From: Pegoplata infirma
Lineage: Eukaryota; Arthropoda; Insecta; Diptera; Anthomyiidae
Length of the DNA: 64,000 nucleotides
NCBI GenBank assembly: GCA_963921195.1
Contig: OY992537.1
Location: 12,887,716-12,951,715, forward strand
Reading direction: 5' to 3'
Every line of letters starts with the position of its first letter. Positions within the stretch are counted from its first letter, which is position 1. The translations under genes and the position numbers were made by a program. This document shows, piece by piece, positions 44,161-54,980 of this stretch. The notes under the pieces are model-generated. The model was given only the letters and a program-made list of their open reading frames with translations. It made no database searches and was not told the DNA's origin.

Positions 44161-44272
44161 CTAGAAATAGAATTGTAGTGTTGGAAACTGTCAAAATTTA
44201 TTCTGTAGAAACTATAAATATTCACATATATAAAAAACAGTTTTCATTAACAAGACAAACCGACATTTAAAA

Positions 44273-44319
44273 TCCTACTGATGATGACACTAACTGGGGT
44301 GTTTGAAACCGGTATGGGA
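44273..44319 (+). other. Hammerhead-ribozyme-like motif
   Basis: In order: TCCTA (stem I), CTGATGA, GACAC with GTGTT (stem II), GAAA, CCGG (minimal stem III), TA (the UH site), TGGGA (stem I partner). It has the conserved CUGAUGA and GAAA boxes. The weak points are the T.T pair at the base of stem II and the two-base-pair stem III. Minimal stem III is known for Penelope-like hammerheads. The same sequence is at 63339-63385. In copy 1 it is interrupted just before TGATGA by the TA-flanked element. Confidence 0.6.
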
Positions 44320-44684
44320 AATACCAGAAATGTCTATAATTTTTAGAAATTCAATTTTTCTTCTGCATTTTTTCAACTTGAACCCTTATAACAAATATAA
44401 TTAGAGCCCGTGCTCGATCTGTACTTACAGAAAAAATCAAATAAGACAACATTTTGTGTAGTAAAAAAAAAACATTACACTCGAAAAAAATTTTACACTC
44501 AAAAAAATAGTAATTTTTCTTTTTTGTTTTTAAAAAATGACAAAAAAAAAATGACTCAAAATAAAATATTTCTTATCAAAATCGTTATTGTTTTCACGTT
44601 AAAAAATGTACTCTCCTTTAAAAAAATGTATTGTGGAGGGTATTCATCGATTCGGCAAAGTCGAATTTAACTTTTCTACTTGTT

Positions 44685-45102
44685 TTTTCATAATTTTTTT
44701 TTTTCTTTTTTTTTTCATTATTTTTTTTTTTCATAAATTTTTTTTTTTCATCAAAATTTTTTTTTTTCCATCAATTTTTTTTTTCATAAATTTTTTTTAT
44801 TAATTTATTTTCATCAATTTTTTTCATCAATTTTTTTATCAAATTTTTTATTATCAACTTTTTTCTCTCCAAAAATTTTTTTTTCATCGATTTTTTTTTA
44901 CATCAAAAAATTTTTCTTTTCATCAAAAACTTTTTTTCATCAAAATTTTTTTCACCAAAAATTTTGGATTCATTAAATATTTTTTTTTTCATAATTTTGT
45001 TTTTCGTGAAAAAAAAAACATTTTTTTTACCACAACTACTTTTTTACCAAGTCTAAGCTTTTTGCATAAAAATTTTCCCTTTGTTTATCAAATGTACATA
45101 TA
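44685..45102. repeat. Degenerate (T)nCATCAA array
   Basis: TTTTTTTTCATCAA and TTTTTTCATAAA words fill 44690-45000 and fade to the right. Related to the arrays at 8.3, 27.8 and 28.5 kb. Confidence 0.7.
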
Positions 45103-45620
45103 ACAAGTGAGAGTGTTATATTCTTTGGTGCCGAATCTTTTTGTTCTCCAAAATGTAAAAACACTTATTTGCGCTTATTTTGCACTCACTTACGAAATGT
45201 AGAGCTCTTTTGTTTTTTTAATGGGATCCTCGACTGATATTTAAATTCGTTTTGCAGGGAATAGCAAAGTAGTAATATAACATTATTTTTTCTAAAAAAA
45301 ATTTGCTTTGGCAAGTACACCCAAATCTTCCGCAAAACATTATCATGATTTAATGTATTGGCAAGTGTACAAAATTCGCAGGCATTTTTTAAAAAGTAAT
45401 TTCCTTTAAAAAAAAGTTTTTTTGCAATAATGTTTTTGAAATTGTGGATGGTATCACATTCGGCATTAATTACCGTTATTTTTTTTTAGAAAAATTTTGC
45501 TTTGGAAAGAACATCCATTTATACAGCAAACATTATCATGATTCAATGGTTTGGGAAAGAGTACAAACTTCGCAGACATTTTTTTTGCAGGTGGATTTTA
45601 AATTTCAAGTTTCTATGTCC
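45103..45620 (-). mobile_element. Scrambled DINE-1-like fragments
   Basis: 45103-45180 is a 3' end (ACAAGTGAGAGTGTTATATT, degraded hairpin). 45215-45400 matches 12045-12310 and 29128-29370. 45405-45465 has TTGTGGATGGTATCACATTC from a short-type copy. 45480-45600 again matches the 12.2-kb piece (ACATTATCATGATTCAATGG). Confidence 0.55.
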
Positions 45621-46571
45621 ATTATTTTAGGAATAACAAAAGGTTGGTACTCTATTTTACTCCTTAGATGGGGAATTATTAAAAATATTTTTTTTCGATG
45701 TTTATTCCTACATTCTAAATTTCAAGTCTCTAATACCAATTTTTCTGGAAAACTAAAATAAAGTAAAATTTTTACCCGTTTTTGCACCCTTAAAATCGGA
45801 ATTTCCAAAAACCCAGCCCTAGTTTCCGAATTTCATGTCTCTAGCTTCAGTGGTTTGGGATGGGCGACCAATCAGTCACCAATTACTGATTTCTTATTAA
45901 CCTTAAATGAAAGCTATATATTTTTTAATTCAGTTTTGTAACAAGTTGATCCCTTCCTGCTGGGTATTTGTTTTTTTCATTTCATTCTTTCATTATATAA
46001 ACTCTATAAATTGAATGTAATTTGTACTAATTATTTTGCTGTTTTCGTATTTGCTTTTGTTAGTATACAATTTCAATGAAATTAGTATAAAACGAATACA
46101 ATCAAATTAATGATTCTGCAGAAAACTAAATTCCAACAAATGAAAGTTCATACAAAATTCTCTGAATGACTTTTCAAAAAAAAAAATAGAAACGGAATAA
46201 AATCAAAGTTTTATACATTTAGCTAAAGAACAATACTAACTTATAATGGTGTGTGTGTGTTTGTGTGGGTTTACATACAACACTCATTTGCAGCCACATA
46301 CATGTGTAGGAATGATAAAAAAGGAAATTTCATTGAAGTTTACGCTAAAATTCCTATTAACAATCTAGAAATGAATGAGGCAGTACAAATGGTACAATAT
46401 TGTAGGGAATGAAAATACAAGTCAAAACAACAAGGAAAACAATTGCCTGATTTTCCTTTCTTTACGGGTTCACTTTATGCAATTAAAGTAGAAATTGAAG
46501 AACAACCCCGCAAATCGATTAAGAATTGTCAAGGCTGAATTAAAGCCGAAAACACCTTTGGCTCTTACATT
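45621..46571. other. Unassigned sequence
   Basis: Contains a short (GT)n tract near 46248-46265. No gene or element recognised; possibly host non-coding DNA. Confidence 0.3.
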
Positions 46572-47182
46572 TTTATACCCTCCACTTAGTGATAGAGGGT
46601 ATATATAAGTTTGTCATTCCGTTTGTAACTCATCGAAATATCGGTCTGGGACCCCATAAAGTATATATATTCATGATGCCCGATCGATTTTAAGACATTC
46701 TAGCGATGTCCGTCTGTCTGTCTGTCTGTGGAAAATGCTCTCGCGGACAAAATATTGCACAGAGATGACTGAAACTTATATATTTGAAGTTCTCCCGAGA
46801 AGTTTGGTATTGCATTTGAGCGATATCGGTTCAGCGGTTCAAAAGTTATGAACGAAAATGTAAGAACACCTCAAAAATTTCAGTACATTCAACATAACCT
46901 AAAAATACAAAATGCTTTAATTCGGCTTCTGGTTGACATATGTTAACATAATTGAACGCCAAATGGTATTTAAACAAGTACGAACATATTTTTTGACACA
47001 AAAAGAAAAAAATCGCGGATTTTGTTTTTTACCAAATTTTTTTTTCGCGGAAATTTTTTTTAAAATTTTTTTTTTTTTTCAGAAGTAATTTCCTTTTGAA
47101 TAAAGTTGTTTGCAATAATCTTTTTGAAATTGTGGAGGGTATCACTACATTCGGCAAGGCCGAATTTAACTTTTTTACTTGT
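46572..47182 (+). mobile_element. DINE-1-like element, short type, near complete
   Basis: TTATACCCTCCACTTAGTG start, GTCATTCCGTTTGTAAC box, GTCTGTCTGTCTGTGG tract, and GGAGGGTATCACTACATTCG with the GGCAAGGCC hairpin and TTTACTTGT end. It is closely similar to 18011-18606 and 33076-33698. Confidence 0.88.
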
Positions 47183-47214
47183 TTTCTCTTTCTTGTGTAT
47201 AAATTTCAAAGAAA

Positions 47215-48010
47215 TTATAGGCGCTTTAGTACCCAGTTGGCAACGTTCTCGAGACATTCTCAGTGACGGAGCGGTGACATGTCAGAGACACTGCTGACAT
47301 CCACAAGACATCTCTATGTACTGGGTTGAGGACAGTTTCATACAAATTTTCAAAATGTCCTCACTCAAAGTCAGTTGTGGTCAGGGCTGACCTTCTGGGG
47401 ACATGTCACCTAAGACTTCTTTGGGGAAATGTCTGACGTAGGTCATGCGAAAATACAAAAAATTTTCGTATTTTTTTAGTTTTTACTTTTATCTATTTTC
47501 CTTTATAAATTATCTTTCTTATACTTTGAAAAAACTTTTCGCCTTTTTTGGATTTGAACCTGGAACCTCCAGTTTATTAGTCCCACACCTAACTACTTGT
47601 TCCAAACTTTATTTTGAAAATTGTTTGTCTATTTATTACTTTTATTCTACTTGTTAGATTTTGATTTTATTTTAAATAAATCGATAATATAGCCATCTTT
47701 TTCTTGGAAATTGAAGAGTTGCCCAGATTTAAAATTCTAATTTAATATACTGCTATTGAAGACATTTCCTTTTAGACGTCTTAGAGGAATTGTCCACACT
47801 CTTTAAGCAAATATTCAGTGCTGACAATGTTAGGACATGTCATCAAGGATTACCTATGATTTGACAGAACCTGAAGACATTTCCTCAAGGAATCACTGTG
47901 GAAATTTCCTCAGGGACACATTTTCCAACTGGGTAGCCTAGTTGGTAGTTTGCTGCTTACCCTATGAGTGTCCGGGTCATGGGGATAGTTCCCACCATTG
48001 GCCTTGTTCT
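47215..48010 (+). mobile_element. tRNA-like SINE head split by a MITE
   Basis: TAGCCTAGTTGGTAGTTTGC (47934 on) resembles the A-box region of the SINE at 55.7 kb. TCCGGGTCATGGGGATAG, TTCCCACC further on, is a degraded B-box region. The few bases before the A box (GCGCTTTAGTA) lie on the other side of the MITE at 47232-47933. The SINE call is tentative. Confidence 0.5.
47232..47933. mobile_element. MITE, CCCAGTTGG family, copy 2
   Basis: It begins CCCAGTTGGCAACG and ends ACATTTTCCAACTGGG. TA flanks both sides. Together with the CT around copy 1 this points to a 2-bp target duplication of no fixed sequence. It is 702 bp long and includes the segment missing from copy 1. GATTTGAACCTGGAACC is the inverse of a B box. 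Confidence 0.78.
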
Positions 48011-48550
48011 CTTAATACACCTTTTAAAGAAATTAAAAGCATTTATATATTAACTTTTTTAAACATATTCAAAATTAATAAACCCTTCTTAAATATTCCA
48101 TTGGGTTATTTATTACAGAGTTTTCATAAACATACTTTCTCCAGGCTTATTATGTAGATATTTAAGTATCCTTTGTTTAGTTCCATTCATTTCCTTCCGG
48201 CTTATATTTGCATGTGTTTGTTTCCCTGTCAGTGTACTCGTACATGTGCAAAAGTCAAATATAGGTATAATTAATATGTGTTTGTTTGTGTGTGAAAGTG
48301 TATGTTTAATTTCTACTAATTAACTTGTAATCTTAAATGTCGCGTCTTTTAAACTTAAAACATTTGCGGAAAGTGCTTTTGTGGTTTGAAGTAAAAACTA
48401 AACTGAAGTTAACATGTGTTAAGAGACGACCACAATAACATTGAAATGTATCATATGTTTATTTATAAAAATAAAGAAATTATAAGAAACAAAAACCTTA
48501 AGATAATTACAGTAGTTTCTGCTTATATGCGCCCCGGTTAAATGAGTTTA
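48011..48550. other. Unassigned sequence
   Basis: TG-rich words near 48200-48300, no recognised feature. Confidence 0.3.
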
Positions 48551-49205
48551 TTATACTCTCCACTTACAATTAGTGGAAAAGGGTAAATATTCGTTTGTCA
48601 TTCCGTTTGTAACTCATCGAAATATCGGTCTAAGACTTCATAAAGTGCATATGTTATTGATCAGTGATCGATTCTAAAACATTTCAGCGACGTCCTTCCG
48701 TCTGTCCGTTGAACTGGCGATCACGAACAAAATGTTACACAGATATGACCGTTACTTTACATATCGCTCATTTACTTGTATAGTGTCATAACGCAAAATA
48801 TTTGATTTAGCAGAAAACACGTTTAAAGTTTACAATTAACACTGGTTGTCCATTGAAAATGGCCGGTACAAAGAAAATGTAATATCGGCGTGTTGTTTTC
48901 TCAAACGGCGAGTTTAAAAGATATTCACACCAATTCTTGACACAATAAAAAGCATGATATAACGAAAAATTCTGTATCATTAACTCAAAAATCACATTTT
49001 TTGAGTTATGACACTATACAAGTAAATGAGCGATATTTACTTGTAGTTGCTTCGTAAACTTTGGTGCTGCATTTGAGCAATATTGGTTCAAATTCTCCTT
49101 AAAGAGTACATAACCTTAATATACAAAATTCTGTAATTCAGCTGCTGGTTGACATATGTGAACAGAATTAAATATCGAAAGGTATTCAAACAAGTAAAAA
49201 CATAT
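48551..49205 (+). mobile_element. Diverged DINE-1-like element holding a MITE
   Basis: It starts TTATACTCTCCACTTAC, keeps the GTCATTCCGTTTGTAACTC box and GTCTGTCCGTTGAACTG, and later GCATTTGAGCAATATTGG and GCTGCTGGTTGACATATG. The 3' hairpin is absent. It is split by the MITE at 48764-49033. Confidence 0.75.
48764..49033. mobile_element. 270-bp MITE with ~30-bp inverted ends
   Basis: TCGCTCATTTACTTGTATAG plus TGTCATAAC at the left is exactly inverted at the right. TA on both sides (or ATAT) fits the uninterrupted DINE-1-like sequence TTTACATATTTAC. Tc1/mariner-type insertion is likely. Confidence 0.88.
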
Positions 49206-49854
49206 TTTTTTACCCCAACAATTTTTTCCTCATTTTTATACCCTCCACTCTAGTGATAGAGGGTATATATTAGTTTGTCATTCCGTTTGTAACACCTCGA
49301 AATATTGGTCTAAGACCCCATAAAGTGTATATATTCATGATCCTCGACCAATTTTAAGACGATCTAGCAATGCCCGTCTGTACATCCGTCTGTCTGTCCG
49401 TCTGTCTGTTGAAAACCCACTAGCTTTTGAAAGGTTATACGGAGGCTCCTGAAGTTTGGCACATATGTTGGTCATTTACCTGGTCAGCTTGGTATTGCAA
49501 TCCAGCGATACGGTCCAGTGGTTCACAAGTTATGAGCAAAAAACTGAATTTCGGCAAGGGTTTTTCGTGAATTTTCGAGATAAAAACACGCTAACTTTCG
49601 AAAGGCATTTCTAAGGATGCTAAAGCTTGGCATATTTATTTGCCGTTCCCCTGGCCTAGTATGTGTTCAATTTCGGCCAAATCGGTCCAGTGGTTCAAAA
49701 ATTATTAGCAAAACCGTGAATTTCAGATAAGCTTCTCATTAAATTCAAGAGTTGAAACATGTTAAATATGTTTTAAAAGCATTTGTAAGCCACAAAAATA
49801 TTTTACAAAGTATTTTTGTCGCTCAAAAATATTTTTACACTAAGCAAAATAAAA

Positions 49855-50510
49855 ACAAGTAAGAAAATTATAGTCGGTCAAGACCGACCATATAATACCC
49901 TACACCAAGGTTTCCCGGAAAATGGGTCCCATGGATCGATTAGATCTATATGTTGTAAAACCTTTAATAAGTGAAGAAAACACTCACAAATCAAATTTGA
50001 GTGAAATAGGCTTCTATTTGTTGACAATAAACCGCTTTAACTGAATATCGGGCGAAATTTTCACAAGGGGCCTGAGTCCAAAACTGGTCCGATGATTATC
50101 AGGCTTGATAAGGTTATTTAAGTACGCGTTTAACATACACAAACAAAATTTTAATTAAATATTTTCTATTTTCATGAAATTTGAGACATTTATGTGAAAA
50201 TCGGGAAGGTGGTTTGTATGGGGGCTACAAGAAGAACTGGTCCGATTTCTTTGAAATTCGGAATGATGATATGTGAAGACAAAACATGTTTACCATCCAA
50301 ATTTCAAAGCGATACCTTCTATAATACGGTTATTAGAGTCATTTGAGCCAAAACTAAAGAGGACCTTTGTATGGGGGCTAGGTCTAAATATGGACCGATT
50401 TTTTCCAATTTCAATAGGCTTCGTCCTTGGGCCAAGAGAGACTTAAGTTTCAAATTTCAAGTCAATTGATTAAAAATTGCGACCTGTATCGTGTTTACAC
50501 CGTTTACATG

Positions 50511-50577
<67 letters not shown>

Positions 50578-50750
50578 GGATGGACGGACGGACAGACGGA
50601 CGGACGGACGGACATTGCTAAATCGACTCATAAAGTGATTCTGAGTCGATCGGTATACTTAAAGGTGGGTCTAGGACCAATATTTCGGGTAGTTACAAAC
50701 ATCAGCACAAACTCATTATACCCTGTACCACAGTGTGGTGTAGGGTATAA
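49855..50750 (-). mobile_element. DINE-1-like element, GGTCGG hairpin type, complete
   Basis: It begins ACAAGTAAGAAAATTATAG with hairpin GTCGGTCAAGACCGAC and ends CAGTGTGGTGTAGGGTATAA. The body has phrases such as GGGGGCTAGGTCTAAATATG and CGATCGGTATACTTAAAGG. A GACA/GACG microsatellite of about 100 bp sits at 50512-50613. The near-identical opposite-strand copy is at 53225-54063. Confidence 0.9.
50512..50613. repeat. (GACA)n(GACG)n microsatellite
   Basis: About seventeen GACA units then mixed GACG/GATG/GACA units, in the standard position of the tetranucleotide tract in DINE-1-like elements. Confidence 0.95.
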
Positions 50751-51189
50751 ATACACTCGAAAAAATTTTACACTCAAAAAAAAATTTAGTAAAATATTAT
50801 TTTTTTTTAATTGCTAAAAAATGTTTTTTACACAAAATAAAATATTTCTTATCAAAATTGTTATTTTTTACACGTTAGAAAATTTACTATTACTTAAAAA
50901 GTGAATTGTGGAGGGTATTCATAGATTCGGCAAAGTCGAATTTAACTTTTCTACTTGTTTTTAATTTCTTTTTTTTTTAAATGTTTCAAAAATCCAAAAT
51001 ATTGAAAGCTGGGAAAGCCTCCCTGCTAAAGCTATTTGAGTTTCGCGGATTTCAAGGAATTTAAGTTTTTAACAAATTTTTTTTATATTTTCCCCACAAA
51101 AATATTTAACCCTCCGATGACTGATAATTTTTTCAACGTTCTATGACGTGTAAGGTCCCCAGGGACCTAACAATTCAATATAGCATGTA

Positions 51190-51426
51190 TTGAGATTTTT
51201 TTTTGCATCCAAGTGTTCCAATAAATCTAATATGGGTAAAAAAACTTTCCAACAAAAAAATATACTAAAAAATTGTACAACATTATGTGCGGGAGTTCGA
51301 CGAATAGTGGTAGATAAACATACAATTTGTTGCCGTTTTATGAAACAAAAATGCATTGGACGTACTGTAACATTAGTAAAAACATGCTCTTATTTTACTT
51401 ACGCTGACGCAAGAGTGACTTTATGA
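51190..51426 (+). pseudogene. Possible transposase C-terminal remnant
   Basis: A 78-codon frame inside the piggyBac-type element contains CTTLCAGVRR, HTICCRFMKQKC and VKTC. The spacing of cysteines and a histidine faintly recalls the cysteine-rich C-terminal domain of piggyBac transposases. No catalytic DDD region is present, and the minus strand is also open here, so this could be chance. Confidence 0.25.
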
Positions 51427-51524
51427 CTCATTTGCGAATTATTTTTTTTTCTTTAGTACACTCTTATTTCACACAAAGAGATAAAACGTCAATAAAATGC
51501 ATAAAAAAATATAAAAGGTCCCTG

Positions 51525-52170
51525 CACAGAAAAAAATAAAAAAAATATTTGAGTAAATTTTTAATACTATTGAGTAAAAAATTACTCAATTTTGCACCAG
51601 TAAACGATTTAATAGTATTGAGTAAATTTTTAATAAAAATTTATTAAATGTTCGAAAAAAAATTTGAGTAAATTTTTAATTGTGTCAATTTTCCAAATTT
51701 ATCTATTTATTTTTTTTAGGGTCGAACCAGAATCAAATTGCGTCGCGCAAGACGTAAAAAAAACAAAAACGTCAAATTTGAAATTTTTACGTCCGTTTGA
51801 TTTAGGTTGGACGCTTAAAGTTTAAAAAAGTTTTAAATTTTTTTACAAAACAAAAAACAAAAAACTTGTTTTTTCAAACTTTACCAAACATATTTATGTC
51901 TCAAAAACATAGGAAAATTTTGTAATGATGATTACAAACTTTCATATACATACACAAAAAACAATAAACTAAACGAGAATTCAAAAAACTATGAGAGTTT
52001 AAAAAAAATATATAAAAACTATTAAAATTTTATTAAATTATTTACTTAAATTGTTTTTAAAATTTTTGAGTAAATTTTTAATTGCGTCAATTAAAAAATT
52101 ACTCAATTTTTGTTTTTAAATGTGAACAAGTGATTACTCAAATTTGTTTCCTCCATATTTTTTTCTGTGT
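51525..52170. mobile_element. MITE, CACAG family, copy B
   Basis: CACAGAAAAAAATAAAAAAA start and ATTTTTTTCTGTG end. It shares GAGTAAATTTTTAAT words and CACCAGTAAACGATTTAATA with copy A. It is inserted in the piggyBac-type element. The flanks (CCCTG and TGGGA) show no clear direct duplication. Confidence 0.75.
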
Positions 52171-52448
52171 GGGAACCTTATACGTCATCCCCGTAGGTAA
52201 TTTGTTTAACCCGCGATTATGATAAAAAAATGCAGGAATTATGTTAAAATTTGTTATGCTGCTTTAAAACATCACAAACATAAATGTCACTGAGTTTTGT
52301 CCTATTCGATCAAGCCGTCTTAAAATGCTGCATCTCTGAAAACCAAAAAGGTCCCTGGGGACCGATAAGGTCGAAGGGTTAAAATAGTGTTTCTGTCTCT
52401 CAAAAAAAAAAGAACAAAAATTCACCCCATTCTGATTTCTAGTCCGCA

Positions 52449-52568
52449 TTTTCTACACTAATTAAAGATCAAATCAAATATTTATTTGGCCCAACTCTGT
52501 ACAGGCGACCCATTTTTTGTCAAACACTTGTGTAAGGTATTATATGATCAGTGTAGACTGACTATAAT
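52449..52568 (+). mobile_element. DINE-1-like fragment, GGTCGG type, degraded 3' end
   Basis: TTCTACACTAATTAAAGATC, GGCGACCCATTTTTTG, TGTGTAAGGTATTATATG and a decayed hairpin lead straight into the next element. Confidence 0.6.
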
Positions 52569-53224
52569 TTTTATACCTTCCAACTACAGTATGGGGGTAC
52601 ACTCACTTTGTCATTCCGTGTGTAACGCATCAAAATATCGGTCTAGGAACCCATAAAGTGTATTTATTATCAGTGATCGATTCTAAGACATTACAGCGAT
52701 TTGCGTCCGTCCGTCCGTCTGTCCATCTGTAGTTAACACAATGCAGTCCAAAATAAAAGAGCTAGGCTGCCGAAATTTGGCACGAACATGTCTAATATTA
52801 CTAAGCAGGTTAAGTTTGTAAATGAGCTAAATCAGACCAGGATGAAAAAAGTTCCTCCTTGAAGAACTAAACCAACCTCTGAGAAATAAAATTTTTTACA
52901 TGATTTTTTGTGTTTTTGTTTAACAAATGCAACATTTTTATGCTACAAGAAGTTCAAAGTCCTGCATTTGGACACAGAGGATTAGAAAATTTAGTTTTTT
53001 CGGTCCGCCCCCTCTTTTGTGGACGTGGATTAAAAAAAAATTTTTAAATAATGATAAACTTTTATTTCATTAGTGCAAAAAGCATAAGAAATAATTTTTA
53101 AACATATCTTTCGAGAGGAAATTTGCCTCCCCCCCTCAAAAAAAGAAAACGCCACTGCAATGTTTTTTTGCATGTTTGAGGGTATAAAATATTCGGCATA
53201 GTCGAATTTAACACTCTTACTTGT
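52569..53224 (+). mobile_element. DINE-1-like element, GGCTGTGCC type
   Basis: TTTATACCTTCCAACTACAG start, GTCATTCCGTGTGTAACGC box, GTCCGTCCGTCTGTCC tract, ATGCAGTCCAAAATAAAAGA, and an end reading TATTCGGCATAGTCGAAT then ACACTCTTACTTGT. The next element begins at the very next base. Confidence 0.85.
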
Positions 53225-54063
53225 TATACCCTACACCACACTGTGGTACAGGGTATAATGAGTTTGTGCTGATGTTTGTAACTACCCGAAATATTGGTCC
53301 TAGACCCACCTTCAAGTATACCGATCGACTCAGAATCACTTTTTGAGTCGATTTAGCGATGTCCGTCCGTCCGTCCGTCTGTCCGTCCGTCTGTCTGTCT
53401 GTCTGTCCATGTAAACGGTGTAAACACGATACAGGTCGCAATTTTTAATCAAATGACTTGAAATTTGAAACTTAAGCCTCTCTTGGCCCAAGGACGAAGC
53501 CTATTGAAATTGGAAAAAATCGGTCCATATTTAGACCTAGCCCCCATACAAAGGTCCTCTTTAGTTTTGGCTCAAATGACTCTAATAACCGTATTATAAT
53601 AGATATCTTTTTGAAATTTGGAAGGTAAATATGTTTTGTCTTCAAAAATCACCATTCCGAATTTCAAAGAAATCGGACCAGTTCTTCTTGTAGCCCCCAT
53701 ACAAACCACCTTCCCGATTTTCACATAAATGACTCAAATTTCATGAAAATAGAAAATATTTATTTAAAATATTGTTTGTGCATGTTAAACGCGTACTTAA
53801 ATAACCTTATCAAACCTGATAATTATCGGACCAGTTTTGGACTCAGGCCCCTTGTGAAAATTTCGCCCGATATTCAGTTAAAGCGGTTTATTGTCAACAA
53901 AAAGAAGCCTATTTCACTCAAATTTGATTTGTGAGTGTTTTTTACACTTATTAAAGATTTGGCAACATATAGATCTAATCGGTCCATGGGACCCATTTTC
54001 CGGGAAACTCTGGTGTAGGGTATTATATGGTCGGTCTTGACCGACTATAATTTTCTTACTTGT
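53225..54063 (+). mobile_element. DINE-1-like element, GGTCGG type, complete
   Basis: TATACCCTACACCACACTGT start, GATGTTTGTAACTACCCG, a GTCC/GTCT tract at about 53360-53406, and an end with GGTGTAGGGTATTATATGG, hairpin GGTCGGTCTTGACCGAC and TTCTTACTTGT. It abuts the preceding element with no spacer. Confidence 0.9.
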
Positions 54064-54980
54064 TTTTATTTGTTTTACAGTAATAATTGCATAAATTTCA
54101 AAGTAAGTAATAAGTTTATATTTCAACACGTGACCTGCTATTTTTTTCCATTTCTTTGTCTTACAAAAAAATTATCATATTCCTTGCAGTTATACTTACA
54201 CAAATGTTCTTAAAAAATTTTCATTAAATTCAATTTTCTATGAATACTAAATGAAAAAGCTTAAACTGATTTAAAAAGTATTAACAATTTCAAAAAAAAA
54301 AAAAAAAAAAGTTTGTCATAACGAAAACAAACTTTAATGCACTTGTAATTGTCATAAACATTTTTTTGTTTTTGAAAAAAAAAAAATCTCTTTTTTTTTA
54401 TTTTTTTATTACGACAACAACAAATAAATGAAATTTTTGTGTTACGCCCGTTTTTGTCGCTAAAATACTTGACGTTCACATTCGCCTTCATGCCTCTAGA
54501 GAATTTTATGTATGAATGTATAAATGTTTCAATGTTTCGAGGAGAGTTGGATGAAGAAAACTTTTAACATTCTGTGCATTTTATGGCTCAAGTTGAATTA
54601 AAAACTTTTCAAGAACTTTTAAATTTTTATATTTATACAATTTGAATGTATGAAACGTATTTCAAGTAAATTTTTAATAAAGTAGATTTTTTGGGAGTCT
54701 GTTTTTTAATTTCTTAAAACATAAAACGAGTAAAACATTTAAACAATAATAAATGATAAGGATGAATGAAGAAACAAAGGAAGAAAAACAAAGATAATTT
54801 TAAAAACTTTGTGGGCTTATTCTTTAAACTTTTTCAGATTCTGTTTTCAACAGAAAATACAAAAATCTAAAGAGTACTCGGTACTTTTCTAATACATTTT
54901 CATTTTGCACAAAAAAACACAAACAACGGTAGGTACTCAAACATTGATTTTGGAACCAACTCCATATAAAATCAATTTGT
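54064..54980. other. Unassigned AT-rich stretch
   Basis: Homopolymer runs of A and T, no recognised feature. Confidence 0.3.

Larger units (their letters stand above)
41061..44444 (+). mobile_element. Penelope-like terminal repeats, two tandem copies
   Basis: Copy 1 (41061-42716) and copy 2 (42741-44444) share ACCCTTGCGAAATAATGTAA, the TATAAATATTCACATATA stretch, the hammerhead-like region and CAGAAAAAATCAAAT at the end. 24 bp of other sequence separates them. A third copy is at 63091-63508. The pair is flanked by the 7-bp direct repeat GACAACA. Copy 2 begins with the last codons of a protein (IPSFVSAIPDHVGNPCEIM then stop). Tandem terminal repeats, 5' truncation and a hammerhead-like motif point to a Penelope-like element. 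The polymerase region itself is not in the window. Confidence 0.65.
40642..44684 (+). mobile_element. DINE-1-like element, long type, split by Penelope-like insertion
   Basis: The left part is 40642-41060 (GAGATAAAAAACAAGAG, TTACACTC series). The right part is 44445-44684 (ACATTACACTCGAAAAA, GGAGGGTATTCATCGATTCG, GGCAAAGTC hairpin, CTACTTGT). Both parts align end to end with the intact copy at 1772-2799. The break carries the direct repeat GACAACA (41054-41060 and 44445-44451). Confidence 0.8.
49236..50958 (+). mobile_element. DINE-1-like element, long type, split
   Basis: It starts TTATACCCTCCACTCTAG, carries CACTAGCTTTTGAAAGG and the TTACACTC series, and ends GGAGGGTATTCATAGATTCG with hairpin GGCAAAGTC and CTACTTGT. 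It is interrupted at 49855-50750 by another DINE-1-like type with no target duplication, as expected for Helitron-type insertion. Confidence 0.85.
51110..52378. mobile_element. piggyBac-type element (non-autonomous or decayed)
   Basis: Ends CCCTCCGATGAC and the inverse of CCCTTCGACCTTAT lie next to TTAA on each side (51106-51109 and 52379-52382). That is the piggyBac hallmark. The motif GGTCCCCAGGGACC or GGTCCCTGGGGACC stands just inside both ends as a subterminal palindrome. A CACAG-type MITE (51525-52170) lies inside. Only a short possible transposase remnant is seen. Confidence 0.8.

Noticed and set aside
42809..44432. LTR retrotransposon reading of the 41-44 kb repeat (TGTTGGTAACCC ... 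GTACTTACA looks like TG..CA ends)
   Set aside because: The shared sequence and the flanking duplications extend past these points (to CAAAT), the first copy lacks TGTTGG, and no primer-binding site, gag or pol is near.
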